NCBI GenBank assembly: GCA_029532415.1
Contig: JAQOTA010000069.1
Span: 868,001-932,000 of the forward strand
DNA length: 64,000 bases
From: Marasmius tenuissimus
Taxonomy: Eukaryota > Basidiomycota > Agaricomycetes > Agaricales > Marasmiaceae
Reading direction: 5' to 3'
The position numbers and the translations under genes are program-made. Shown here piece after piece: positions 44,184 through 55,058 of the stretch. The notes beneath the pieces are model-generated. The model saw only the letters and a list, made by a program, of their open reading frames with translations, did not search any database and had not been told where the DNA came from. Position 1 is the first letter of the stretch, and each line of letters opens with the position of its first letter.

Positions 44184-45640
44184 ATGATTTTTCGCACCTC
44201 AGTCCTTCTCAGCCTTTCCGCACTTGCTCTTGGCCTCGCTAGGAGCGATGTGAAGGTCTCGGTCAATGCCGTTTCCTCGTCCGTCAGCTCCATTGACGAC
44301 ATCATCCTCACCGCCGTTGTGTCCAACCCCAGCGACAAGGACGTGCGCGTCCTTGCTTTCAACAACCTCTTGGACGATCGGCCTACTAGGTCATTCTCCG
44401 TGACCAAGGATGGCAAGAAAGTGACTTTCACTGGAATATATGTACGTCGATGTTGCATCTTTGAATCTATGTTTTCATTGTTACAAAGTTCTGACTCTGG
44501 CACCTTGTAGGCTACCCCTGACCTCAGCAACGAACTCAACTGGGTTACTATCTCCGCCGGTCAGGCCGTCTCTGTCAATCACACTGTCTCCAATCTCTAC
44601 AACTTCCAGCCTCATGGAACCGGTACCTACCTGTTCACCCCCAACGCAGTCTTCCAAACCGCTGTGGCGGAACCGCCCTTGATCGTCGACGTGGACTCCG
44701 TCGAAGTCGTTGTCGAACACGACGGCGATGTCTCCTTCCGGTACCTCATCCCACCATCTGCTTCGCTTTCCACAGTCACATGCAAGGATCCCGGACGTGC
44801 TCAGACCCTGAGTAACTCCCTCGCGGATGCAAAGTCCCTAGCTGCTAACACCATTGCGGACATAAAGAGCAACCCGAATAGCAATACTTGGAACAAGTTC
44901 TTCGGCGGAAATGATAGGGATGAGATTTCCAACAGATTTTCACTTATTGCTCAGGATTCCGGGACAAGGAAGTGAGTTTTACGAGGTCGCTGTCTGGCTT
45001 TCTTGCCTTTTTTACTTACGGCTTCCTGGAATAGGCTCTACTGCAATACTGATCCGGTTAATGATTGCAAGGGAGGGACGGTCGCGTACACCTTGCTTTC
45101 GTATGGCAATAAAAACGAGATCACCAGTAGCGATGTGAGTTGAACATCTCTCACAGTATTATGAGCAAACAGCAGTTGACACCCATCGGTCCCAGATCTA
45201 TACATGTGACATATTTTACCGATTGCCCGAAACACCGGCCATTTGCCGCAGTAAGTGTCGAGTTTGGGGAAAGAATCTTTTTCTAATATACCTCTGATCT
45301 GCTTGCTAATTCTAGTGGATATTAACGACGTCAACTACAGCAAGGGAGGTGTAATTCTTCACGAGGTACGCGCAGCTCCGGCCTGCTACATACCAGCCAC
45401 TGATTTAAAATTCTTTTGTGTACAGCTCTCTCACGCCACTTCAGACACCGACGACATTGCATATTCCTGCCAAGGTGTACAACCCCTCTCTTCTGAGGAC
45501 AAGCTGAACAACGCGGATAACTACCAGGTGAGAGTGCCTCGATTCTCCTGAAATCCCCAGACTATTCGTAGTGCCTATCTCCAACTCACGCCCTGTACTA
45601 GTGCATGGCCCTCAATGTTTACCGACTGAATAAATGCTAG
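44184..45640 (+). CDS. M35 deuterolysin-type metallopeptidase, copy 3
   Basis: Secreted zinc endopeptidase paralog. Signal peptide MIFRTSVLLSLSALALGLA, propeptide DVKVSVNAVSSSVSSIDDII and TRSFSVTKDGKKVTFTG, mature region with LADAKSLAANTIADIK and TWNKFFGG. An intron at 45366-45425 (GTACGC..TACAG) splits the catalytic motif exactly as in copy 2: GGVILHE joins LSHATSDTDDIAYSC. The final exon gives CMALNVYRLNKC and stop at 45638. All zinc ligands are present and frames are clean. Confidence 0.91.
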
Positions 45641-45984
45641 ATCTTATCAGCACGGCGAACCGTAGACTTTGGTGTTTGTCGGGGGTAGATGTGTTTCTGT
45701 GTATGTCGACTCTGTAACGGACTTGGAATTCGATTCTTGATTTTACTAGCCGTCTCCTGGACCCGCAGGCAAGACCCACGCACATCTACCTTTCTCACTT
45801 GTCGACGCTTCACTGGTAGCGTTTGGTCGCACCATGCGTCACATATCTCCGAGCGCTGCCTGCGACAACTCGTCACTATTCTAATCTTCCATCCGATTGA
45901 CTAAATCTTACATCGCACGAATAGTCAACGTTGTTATCGAGTTCTTGAGCCTCAAGGGTTTAAAATTGAAGTTCCATCCAACGC

Positions 45985-47356
45985 TTAGCAACTGTAGAGC
46001 CTATAGATGAACAGAGACATGCACTAGATAAGCAAAATGGTCAGCACAAGATGGACCTTTGAGTGACATCACATCAAAGGACTTGCATGGTAGTTGTCTG
46101 CGTTATTCAACTTCTGTTGGGCAGTAAGCCCCTGAACGGTGCCGCAGGTGTAAGCAACATCGTCCGTTGCGGAAGTAGCATGGGAAAGCTCATGAAGGAT
46201 TATACCACCTTTGCTTGCCGAGGCACCACCAACGGGCTCTGAAGAAGAGAGACCCCCAGGCTCGGTCAGGCAAAGAGGAGCGCGCTAACAAACGACTCGA
46301 ACACTCACGGAGACAGATGCTTGGAGTATCCTGGTAGCCGTACCAGCCATTACAAACGTAGATCTAGGGATATCATCTTCAGCCAACCGGTCGTAGGAAG
46401 CGGCAGACGCGACACTCACATCGCTGCTGGTGATTGTACCACCGCTAAGCCCGAGCGAGGTGTACGCATCGGCCTGCGAACAGATGTTGGCAGGATCCTG
46501 GTTGCAGTAAAGCCTGTTTGCAAACAGCATCAGTCCCAAAATTGGAATGACAGAAATTCGTAGGGAAAAACTTACTTCCTCGTTCCCGAATCACTAGAAA
46601 TAAGATCAAACCTCCTCGCGATCTCATTACGATCATTTCCTCCGAAAAACTTGTTCCATGTATCACTATTCGGACGAGTCCTAATATCATTCGCGGCACC
46701 TGCAGCTAAACTCTTCGCACTTGCGTGAGCGTCCTTCAGAATCTGCGCACGGCTCGCATCGTTACAGGATATAGTCGAAAGTGACGCCGTCGGTGGAAGG
46801 AGACTTCGGAAAGAGATGTCACCGTCGGGTTTGACCTCGACTTCGACTCCCTCAACATCGACGAAAAGGGGCGCTTCGTCTGAATTCGCAGTTTGGAAGA
46901 TGGCAGTCGGAGAGAAGACGAAAGTCCCAGTGCCATGAGACTCGAAGTCGTAGAGGTTGGAGACGGTATGGTTCACGGCAACAGATTGACCAGCGGGAAT
47001 CGTAACCCAGTTGGTGTCAAGGCTGAGGTCGAAGCTAGCCTACACAAGTAGCACAGATCGTGAGCAACAGATGACTTCGTCCCACAAAAAGGCTTACGCA
47101 CGATTACGCCGGTGAACGACACTTTCTGATCATCCTTCGTCACGGAGAACGACTTGGTAGGAAGTTGATCCAAGACATTGTTTGTCTTAATGACGCGAAT
47201 GTCCTTGTCTGTGGGGTTTGACACAACCGCCGTCAGGATGATATCGTCGATGGAGCTGACAAATGAAGAGACTGGGTTGACATTGACCTTCAGGTCGCCG
47301 ACAGCGAGACCAAGAGCGAGGGTGGCGAAGCTGAGGAGAACAGAGGCTCGGAACAT
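45985..47356 (-). CDS. M35 deuterolysin-type metallopeptidase, copy 4
   Basis: Secreted zinc endopeptidase paralog. Start MFRASVLLSFATLALGLAVG, propeptide with TNNVLDQLPTKSFSVTKDDQ, mature region HASAKSLAAGAANDIR and TWNKFFGGNDRNEIARRFD. The zinc site IILHELSHATSATDDVAYTC is uninterrupted by an intron. The last exon diverges slightly from its paralogs: CMSLFIYRLYSC then TAA at 45985. A TATA box (AGTATAAAAGC) lies about 78 bases upstream. Confidence 0.9.
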
Positions 47357-47428
47357 TGTTGTAAAGCTTGCCTCAAGCCTGAGGACCAAGGTATATGGTT
47401 GCCTTTTTCCAGTACCGAAAGTGTGCTT

Positions 47429-47440
47429 AGCTTTTATACT
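47429..47440 (-). promoter_or_regulatory. TATA box of M35 copy 4
   Basis: CAGTATAAAAGCTAAG on the minus strand, the same as at copy 1. Confidence 0.6.
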
Positions 47441-47569
47441 GTGGGCCAGTGTTTAGTATATGTCCGAGTAACAACCGCCGGAGGTTACCATTACGAGCCT
47501 ATGGAGAGTCACCAGGTTTAAGAATAACGCGTATGGATCCACCCTCAGAAGCACACGGTGAAAACGTGC

Positions 47570-47660
47570 GGCCCGTTTCCAAGGAACTCTATTCCAGCCT
47601 GTCTGTCGAGTTGTTCATGAGGGATGGGTTGGACGAGGCGGTCCGTTTGGATGAATCGTG
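47570..47660. repeat. Duplicated promoter-side segment (copy at 33630-33720)
   Basis: GTGCGGCCCGTTTCCAAGGAACT followed by TATTCCAGC and GTTGTTCATG parallels the segment upstream of M35 copy 1. It shows that copies 1 and 4 arose from a duplication larger than the coding region. Confidence 0.65.
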
Positions 47661-47970
47661 TGTCGGAAATTTCGAAGCCCAGAGTCCAAGACATGATCAA
47701 CGTATATGAAAAATGATACATGTATTTTCCGTTGAACAGAACATGCGCGGTTCTTGGGTCCATCTGACAAGTATATGTACGACCCGTTCAAGCAAGGAGA
47801 GCATTCAGAACTGTTTCCAGAGGCAAGTTCAAGTTTGCGTCCATCTTCGCGTAATTATTGGTTCACATCCAAAATCCCATTGATTGAAAATGAATGATTA
47901 TGTTGCCCATACATCGCGATATCCCTCTCCTGATGTCTGAACTCGAAGGCCTAGGTTTATCCGACACCTA

Positions 47971-49347
47971 CTAGCAGTTGTAGATCCTGTAAATATTGAG
48001 AGCCATGCACTGGAAGATCATCGGTCAGTACAGACCGAGTCTTCGAGTCTTGTACCACAAATCTTACCTGGTAGTTGTCGGCATTATTCAGCTTCTGTTG
48101 AGCGGTCAGCCCTTGAACAGTGTTGCAGGAATAAGCGACATCATCCGTCCCGGCGGTAGCATGCGAAAGCTCGTGGAGCATTACGCCGCCCTTGCTCGCT
48201 GTGATGTCGTTGATGTTCTCTGGAGAAGGGAGAGACTCCACTCAGTAAGGTCGAGAGTATAGAGCTGAAGGACTCGAATACTTACGGCGACAAACGTTAG
48301 GGGTATCTTGGAAATTGTAGAAGGAGTCACAAGCAAAGATCTAAAAATGATGATCTTCAGTCAAGACATCAGGGAAGAACTACAGACGCAACACTCACGT
48401 CGCTTCCAACAATATTCCCGCCACTACGCACGACGCGAGTGTACGCACCAGCCCGCGAACAGATGCCGGCAGGGTCCTGGTTGCAGTAAATCCTGTTCAC
48501 GAACGACATGAGTCCCAAAGTCGGAAAAAGAGAAGTCCGTCGGGAGGAACTCACTTCCTTGTGCCTGAACTCGCCAAGTCTCCAGCGATGATATCGAACC
48601 TCCACCAGATGTCATCACGGTTGTTCCCTCCGAAGAACTTGTTCCACGTAGCGCTATTCGGGTGGCTTCTGATATCGGTGGCAGCACCTCCAGCCAAGCT
48701 CCTGGCACTCGCCAACGAATCCCTCAGAATCTTTGCACGGTTGGCATCTCCGCATGACACCGTGGAAAGTGAGGCCGTCGGCGGAATGAGGTCGCGGAAA
48801 GAGACATCACCGTCGGATTTGACCTCGACTTTGACTCCCTCGACATCGACGAAAAGAGGACCCTCGTCTTGATTGGAAGTTTGGAATATTGCAGTGGGGG
48901 CGAAGAGATAAGTCCCAGTTCCGTGGGACTCGAAGTCGTAGAGGTTGGAGACGGTATGGTTTACAGCAACGGATTGGCCAGCCGGGATCGTTACCCAGTT
49001 GGCGTCGACTTCGAGGTCAAAGCTAGCCTAAACAAGTACAGGTAATAAATAACTGGACGGATAGATGTCGTCCAACAAAACGAATCACGTACGAATGCAC
49101 CAGTGAATGTCACTTTCTGGTCGTCCTTGGTGACGGAGAACGACTTGGTAGGAAGATTATCCAAGACATTATTCGTCCCAATCACACGAATATCTTTGTC
49201 TGTGGGGTTGGACACGACCGCCGTCAGGACGATATCGTCGATGGAGCTGACGGATGAAGAGACTGCATTGACGGCGACCTTCAGGTCACCAGCAGCGAGA
49301 CCAAGAGCGAGGGTAGCACAGCTAAGAAGAACGGAGGCTCGGAACAT
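47971..49347 (-). CDS. M35 deuterolysin-type metallopeptidase, copy 5
   Basis: Secreted zinc endopeptidase paralog. Signal peptide MFRASVLLSCATLALGLA, propeptide DLKVAVNAVSSSVSSIDDIV, mature region LASARSLAGGAATDIRSH and TWNKFFGGNNRDDIWWRFD, followed by IAGDLASSGTRK, a small insertion shared only with copy 6. The zinc site VMLHELSHATAGTDDVAYSC is not split by an intron. The last exon is CMALNIYRIYNC with stop at 47971. TATA-like CAGTATAAAGTG lies about 110 bases upstream. Confidence 0.9.
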
Positions 49348-49454
49348 AGTTTCGAAGTTACTACTCGGAGGACTCGGAGGGTATGAGGGGCACCAGAACC
49401 AAAGCTGTTCGTGGGTTGGGTTGGGGTGTGTCGTTCCCAGTACTGGAGGTATCA

Positions 49455-49464
49455 CTTTATACTG
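49455..49464 (-). promoter_or_regulatory. TATA box of M35 copy 5
   Basis: ACAGTATAAAGTGAT on the minus strand, about 110 bases upstream of the start codon. Confidence 0.5.
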
Positions 49465-51236
49465 TCTGTGTATGCCCGCAAAGTCTTTGCTCAGCAGTTG
49501 GTTCCTGAGGCCTGAGTCTTGGCACATAGCTAATAACACTTTTCGGAAGTCGCAAAGTATAAGGTTTGTGTAGTGATGGGATACTCCACCAGGGAAGCCG
49601 CAAAAGCAGTTCACGCATCATGACAAAAAAAGTACGCGCCCACCCTTCCCAATAGACTTGGTCTGAGCATATCGGTCGATTGTTCGTGAGGACGAGACGG
49701 ACGAGGTGGATCATAGGGTTACATGGTATGTAGAAGATCCCGGAGCAGTCGCAATCCTAATCGTGTATCTCGGTCAGTACAGCCCTGGTTTTGCGTGTAG
49801 AGCTCTTACTAGACTGTGAAGGCCAAGACATTGATGCACACGGAGTGTATATTCGGCTGAGCGAAACACGCATGGTTCCTTTGTCTATAGTATGATGTTC
49901 ATTGTTAATAGGTATATTCTATGCAAGAGAGAGTCATTCAAAATCGTCTGGAAAGGGGTAAAAACAAGCTGACTCGTTCAGACTACACTGGGAACTTGAT
50001 TTCCAGGGTCCGTGGCCATTCGAGGGGTAGATCGGTTGAGAGTTGTTCGTTCGTGCGCCGCGCTCCGTAGAAGCTGGGCGTTCATATCCAGATGGACAGA
50101 TTCCGTTCATATCAAAAGACCTCTCGCCCTCCCATGGACACTCATGCAGCCAAGAACGCCACTAGTAGCATTTCTGTCCTCAGACAAATGGGACCCTCGT
50201 GTTCCTGCAAGATGAAATTAAGAGGACGAAGAGTGGATCATGATGGTGATACGCACATCAAAAGTTCAAATAGACCTCAATACGGGTAGCCCACATCTTT
50301 CAGAACTGGAGCAAGCGATTTATGCCCGTCCTGATGTCTTCGGGTCCAGGATTGAGACGCAGTAGGTTGCTCGCGCATTCGAGTGAGTGTAGACCCAAGT
50401 TCTGTATGCGTCTACGGTACTGTCTCCCCATGAATCTGCATCGGTTTGTATAAAGACATGCGGAAGCAAGAATGGCCTTGCCGAGTCTGGATAAATGACG
50501 ATTGAACAACGTCTCGAAGCCCGAGAAGCGTCCATTTACTTGAGTTCAACTTTGAGCCGACTGCAGCCTGAAGGACCCTGCCCTTCCTCTGTCCTTCTAG
50601 CACTGATCCTTGTTCGCACACTAGAAGTTTCCGAACCAATGAGGGGACACCAAGATCCGTTGGCGGGTGCCAAGTGAGATGTGAGTAGTCGCGTTGGTAC
50701 TTGAGGAATGTGAGATCTAAGGGAGGGATTCGAGGATACTGTTATCTTACACGAGCTAGAGGACAGTACCGAGGTTCTAGTACGTCAATTGTTGGAGAAC
50801 AAGGTTACTTGCAGCGTAGTTGAAGACCGTCTAGGAAAAGGTTGAACGTTCGGAAACTTGAAAGGCAGCCGTAATATACGAGCGGAACGTACCCAAGTTG
50901 TCCCGAATTCTCTCCTACAATCACGGCTTACATATCTCCATAGCCTCTTATCCGCATTCTCCGATTGTAGAGTCATCCAGACAGTGAGCAGATGGTGGTT
51001 GAGAGCAAAGCGATTTAGACGCCCACCCACCGGAAACAGTAAAACTATTCTCGCGACTCAGACTCTTCAATCGTGCATCCGCAAGCTCATTACAACTTCG
51101 TTCAACATGAAAAGACCGATGAATTGTCACCATATAGTAGACCCCATTTCCAGATAATAACTCGAATTACTTATATACGAAATAAATTGAACGATTTTGT
51201 GACTATCCCAATGAAACCCTTCACAACTTCCAACCC
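49465..51236. other. Intergenic in the M35 array, relic frames only
   Basis: No intact gene. A minus-strand frame at 50300-50509 (LRLNPGPEDIRTGINRLL) might be a fragment of another gene, family unknown. The part near 49660-49710 again resembles the DNA upstream of copies 1 and 4. Confidence 0.4.
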
Positions 51237-52539
51237 TTAGCAGTTATAGATCCTGTAGATGTTGAGAGCCATGCACTAAAAAGTGAAGAATTCCGGTCAG
51301 CACCAATGTTTCAAACAAGACCCAAAACCCATAAACCCACCTGGTAGTTATCAGCGTTGTTGGTCTTATCGTTCGCGGAGAGGTTCCCAACAGTGTTACA
51401 GAAGTAGGCGATATCTCCCGTGTTCGCAGTCGCATGCGAGAGCTCGTGGAGGATAACACCTCCCTTGCTGTTGTTGATATCGTTGATGTTCACTGTAAGC
51501 TCATAGCGTAAGTATTTCTCAACGATGAAAGGGAAGGAAAAACCACTTACTCTTACAAATATCCGGAGTACCGGGCAAGCCCCAGAATCCTTCACAAGTG
51601 TAGATCTACGAAGATCGATCAGTCACGCTAGGCCACGATAGAGCGGAGAGTAAAAACCCACATCACTGCTGGTAATCCTTCCCTGACCATCATACACAAG
51701 CAACGTATAAGCCGTAGCCCTCGAGCAAATATTCGCCGGGTCCGAGTTACAAGCAATCTTCCTCGTCCCAGAAGACGCCAAATCCCCAGCAATCATATCA
51801 AACCTGAACCACACCGTATCGTGATTGGCTCCTCCGAAAAACTTGTTCCAAGTAGCCGAGTTCGGGTGACTCCTAATATCAGAGGCAGCACCTCCTGCTA
51901 ACGACCTCGCATAGCTCAACGAATCCCTCAACGTCTGCGCACGTCCGGCATCACCGCACGATACGGTCGACAACGACGCGGTCGGGGCAACGAGGGAGCG
52001 GAACGAGACGTCGTCCTTGACTTCAACGCTGACAGGGTCAACGTTGAGGACGAGAGGGAGCTCGCCTGGGGTGGAGGTTTGGAAGACGGCGGTGGGGGTG
52101 AAGGTGTACTTGCCGACACCGTGAGGTTCGAAGGCGTACAGGTTGGAGACGGTGTGGTTGACAGCGACTGATTGACCAGCGGGGATGGTTACCCAGCTGG
52201 CGTCGTTGCTAAGGTCGGGAATAACCTACGCGCAGATAATTAGATGAAACGTACGACACAGTGAAAAAGTAAATGGACACGTACACGAGCACCGGTGAAG
52301 GCAACCTGCTGGTCATCCTTAGTCACGGAGAACGAGCCGGTAGGCTGGTCGTCCAAGATGTTGTCGCTGGCAATGACTTTGATGTCCTTGTCCGTAGGGT
52401 TCGACACGACCGCAGTGAGGACGATGTCGTCAATCGAGTTGACAGAGGAAGACACCGCGTTAACGGAGACCTTGAGGTCATTCGCGGCGAGGCCAAGAGC
52501 GAGGGTGGCGAAGCTGAGGAGAGCAGCGGTGCGGAACAT
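51237..52539 (-). CDS. M35 deuterolysin-type metallopeptidase, copy 6
   Basis: Secreted zinc endopeptidase paralog. Signal peptide MFRTAALLSFATLALGLA, propeptide DLKVSVNAVSSSVNSIDDIV and TGSFSVTKDDQQVAFTG, mature region LSYARSLAGGAASDIRSH and TWNKFFGGANHDTVWFRFD, then IAGDLASSGTRK as in copy 5. The zinc site VILHELSHATANTGDIAYFC keeps the Asp of TxD while the preceding Asp is Gly. No intron lies in HELSH. Ends CMALNIYRIYNC at 51237. TATA-like GGTATAAAGG lies about 115 bases upstream. Confidence 0.9.
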
Positions 52540-52649
52540 CGTGACAAAGTCGAGTAGAGAGTGGAAGAGAGTAATGAAAGAGCACCAAAAACCAAAACCG
52601 AATGTACAGTTGGGCTGGGTGGTGAGTTCTTTCCCCGCATTCCGAGCGA

Positions 52650-52659
52650 CCTTTATACC
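52650..52659 (-). promoter_or_regulatory. TATA box of M35 copy 6
   Basis: CAGGTATAAAGGTCG on the minus strand, about 115 bases before the ATG. Confidence 0.5.
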
Positions 52660-53777
52660 TGCCCACCTGCTCCATAAGGTATGCTCTGGGACGCTGCAGT
52701 TTGAAGAGACATACCACGAGCACTTAATGTATGGTTTCATCGTACCGTAACCCTCTCTTGCTCGGAGTGAATATCCATCGCCCTTGACGGCGATCAAGGC
52801 GGTAGTGTGCTATCTTCGAAACCACATGGATTCGTCAAATTCCTGATTGTATAACACCATCTGCGTTAGCGGAATTGAAGAGCGCATCATGACGGAGATT
52901 GGAGATACACGCCTATAGCCCCTTTCACAGAGGTAAACTGTATGCAAACTAAGATGGAAACGCTCGATGTAGTCGTCCGCAATTCATCATCCTTCATAAG
53001 CGAGAGATGGGCGCGGTGATACCAGCGTCCAAAAGGTGGTAGCGGATACATCTTCTATTGTCTTGTCGCGTTTCACGGTCCTCGCAATTTGATTTCTGAC
53101 TCCAGAAGTCGGGCTAGGCCAATTCCATTGAGGTATGTTCCTGAAATTCGAGACGCGCCGTGGCCATCATTCAATTTTACCGGCGCCTGCTGAGTATAGA
53201 GAACGCGAAGTGTAGAAGGAGTTTCCTTCTTCCAATATTGATTTTATCTGTATATGAAAGTTGAATGAGTTTATTCCATGAGAGCACGTCTGAAACGATG
53301 AGACTTACATACCACCCGCTCAAAGGCCAAACGTTCACGTTGGCCTGTTCAACCATGGGGTATTGGGGACATCGGGGTTTCATATTAACGGGAGTTTTGC
53401 CACCGCTATCGCCATGAGGTCTGGCTTCCCGCACTAACAACCATGGGGTAGGTAGTCGCTTGACTCAGTCGAGGCTACCGGAACAATTCAACCAGACAAG
53501 TCTGCAGTTGCTCCGGACGCGGCGAAAGGAGCGGAACTAGAATCTACTGGATTGTGAATAGAGGTAGGATGAGGCAAGTCTAGATAAGTCGTGAGGGCGC
53601 TGCGAGTAGAGAAAAATTGCGCCTGCATTGGAGAGCCCATGATAATTTTATGAGCGCGTTTTGCGATGGTTAAGTCTTCAACCAACATGGTGGTTTGGAG
53701 CAGAGTGTGTTTAGACGCCTGCTAAGCGCACTGCCATCGTCATCGATCTCAAATTCCTCTCTTGTCCTCGTACATCC
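52660..53777. other. Intergenic, nothing supported
   Basis: Spacer between the M35 array and the Sec14-like gene. Open frames lack motifs. Confidence 0.5.
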
Positions 53778-54717
53778 ATGACTGACTCTTCATACAAACC
53801 ACCCCCAGGACGTCTCGGAAACCTTACATCCGAACAAGAAGCTGCGCTAGAGCAGCTGAAGAAGGAACTGAAAGATGAGAATGCTTTCGTAGAACAGAGA
53901 ATGGACGATGCGACGTTATTGAGGCATGCCTCTTCCAATTACCTCTCGTTCTAGACTAACCTTGTCCTATAGGTTTCTCAGAGCGCGCAAATTTGATGTG
54001 GCTCTTGCAAAGAAAATGCTACTGGATGCAGAGCAGTGGAGGAAAGACTTCGGCGTGGAAGATCTCATCAAGTACACATCGTTCATCTTTACCTCAGAAT
54101 CTTCACATACTCAAATCTTCGTCTTCAGGAACTTTGACTTCGCCGAACGCGACGAAGTAGCCAAGTACTACCCCCAATACTACCACAAGACTGACAAAGC
54201 CGGCCGTCCAATCTACATCGAGCGATTTAACAATCTCGACATCGCGGCTCTCCAGAAACACACCACTTTCCCTCGTCTTCTCCAACGTCTCGTCCTCGAA
54301 TATGAAAAATCTTTCTCTGATCGTCTACCAGCCACGTCCAAAGCACACGGCCATCCCATCGAATCGTTCTGTACTATCCTCGATTTATCCCATATCTCCC
54401 TCTCCAATTTTTACCGAGTCAAGGACTACGTCATGTCCGCATCTTCCGTTGGACAAGACAGATATCCAGAGACTATGGGTAAATTCTTCATTATCAACGC
54501 ACCGTGGACGTTCAACACAGTGTGGTGGGCTGTCAAACCTTGGCTCGATGAAGTAACCGTTCGCAAGATCGACATTTCGAGGACAGGAAACGTGGAAGGG
54601 CTGTTGAAGGAAATCGATAAGGAGAATCTGCCGAAAGACCTCGGTGGGACGTGCGAGTGCTCTGGAGGGTGCGATAAGAGCAATGCTGGCCCTTGGAAGA
54701 CGGAAGGGATTCATTGA
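53778..54717 (+). CDS. SEC14: Sec14-like CRAL-TRIO phosphatidylinositol transfer protein
   Basis: Sec14 proteins exchange phosphatidylinositol and phosphatidylcholine and support Golgi secretion. Exon 1 (53778-53923) starts MTDSSYKPPPGRLGNLTSEQ and gives the CRAL-TRIO N-terminal helices. It joins at LRFLRARKFDVALAKKML; the intron 53924-53972 begins GC and ends TATAG, so it is a probable GC-AG intron. A second intron, 54072-54128 (GTACAC..TTCAG), is 57 bases and in frame, and its removal restores the conserved DLIKNFDFAERDEVAKYYPQ. The lipid-binding domain continues with TDKAGRPIYIERFNNLD, ILDLSHISLSNF, MGKFFIINAPWTFNTVW and LPKDLGGTCEC. About 295 residues after splicing, normal for the family. 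Confidence 0.93.
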
Positions 54718-55058
54718 TTATAGGGCATCTAGCATCTCTGATGAAACCGCAGTATGACCTGTAGCTATTATCTTTTTGTATAAAACCTGTACACATTCAA
54801 GATCTTGCAACCTGAAATTCCGGCCAAAGCAGGGCTCAGACATCCGGAAATTCGCTTAAGCGCTTTCACACAGCTCAAGCCCGCCCAAGCCCGGAATTCG
54901 AGCTTTCCCTTGAACCATAACATTACCTCCAGAATCTCGGTTTCGCGTCAAACGTCTCTCAATCAGCTCCGTACTACATCTCCGCGAACTTTACCTTGTA
55001 GTCACCTCACTCCTCCTTGTCATCAAGCTGTCGTGGCACGTCCATCTTCCTCACTGCA
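54718..55058. other. Intergenic, nothing supported
   Basis: Short spacer holding the Sec14-like 3' UTR and the kinase-like gene's upstream region. Confidence 0.5.
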
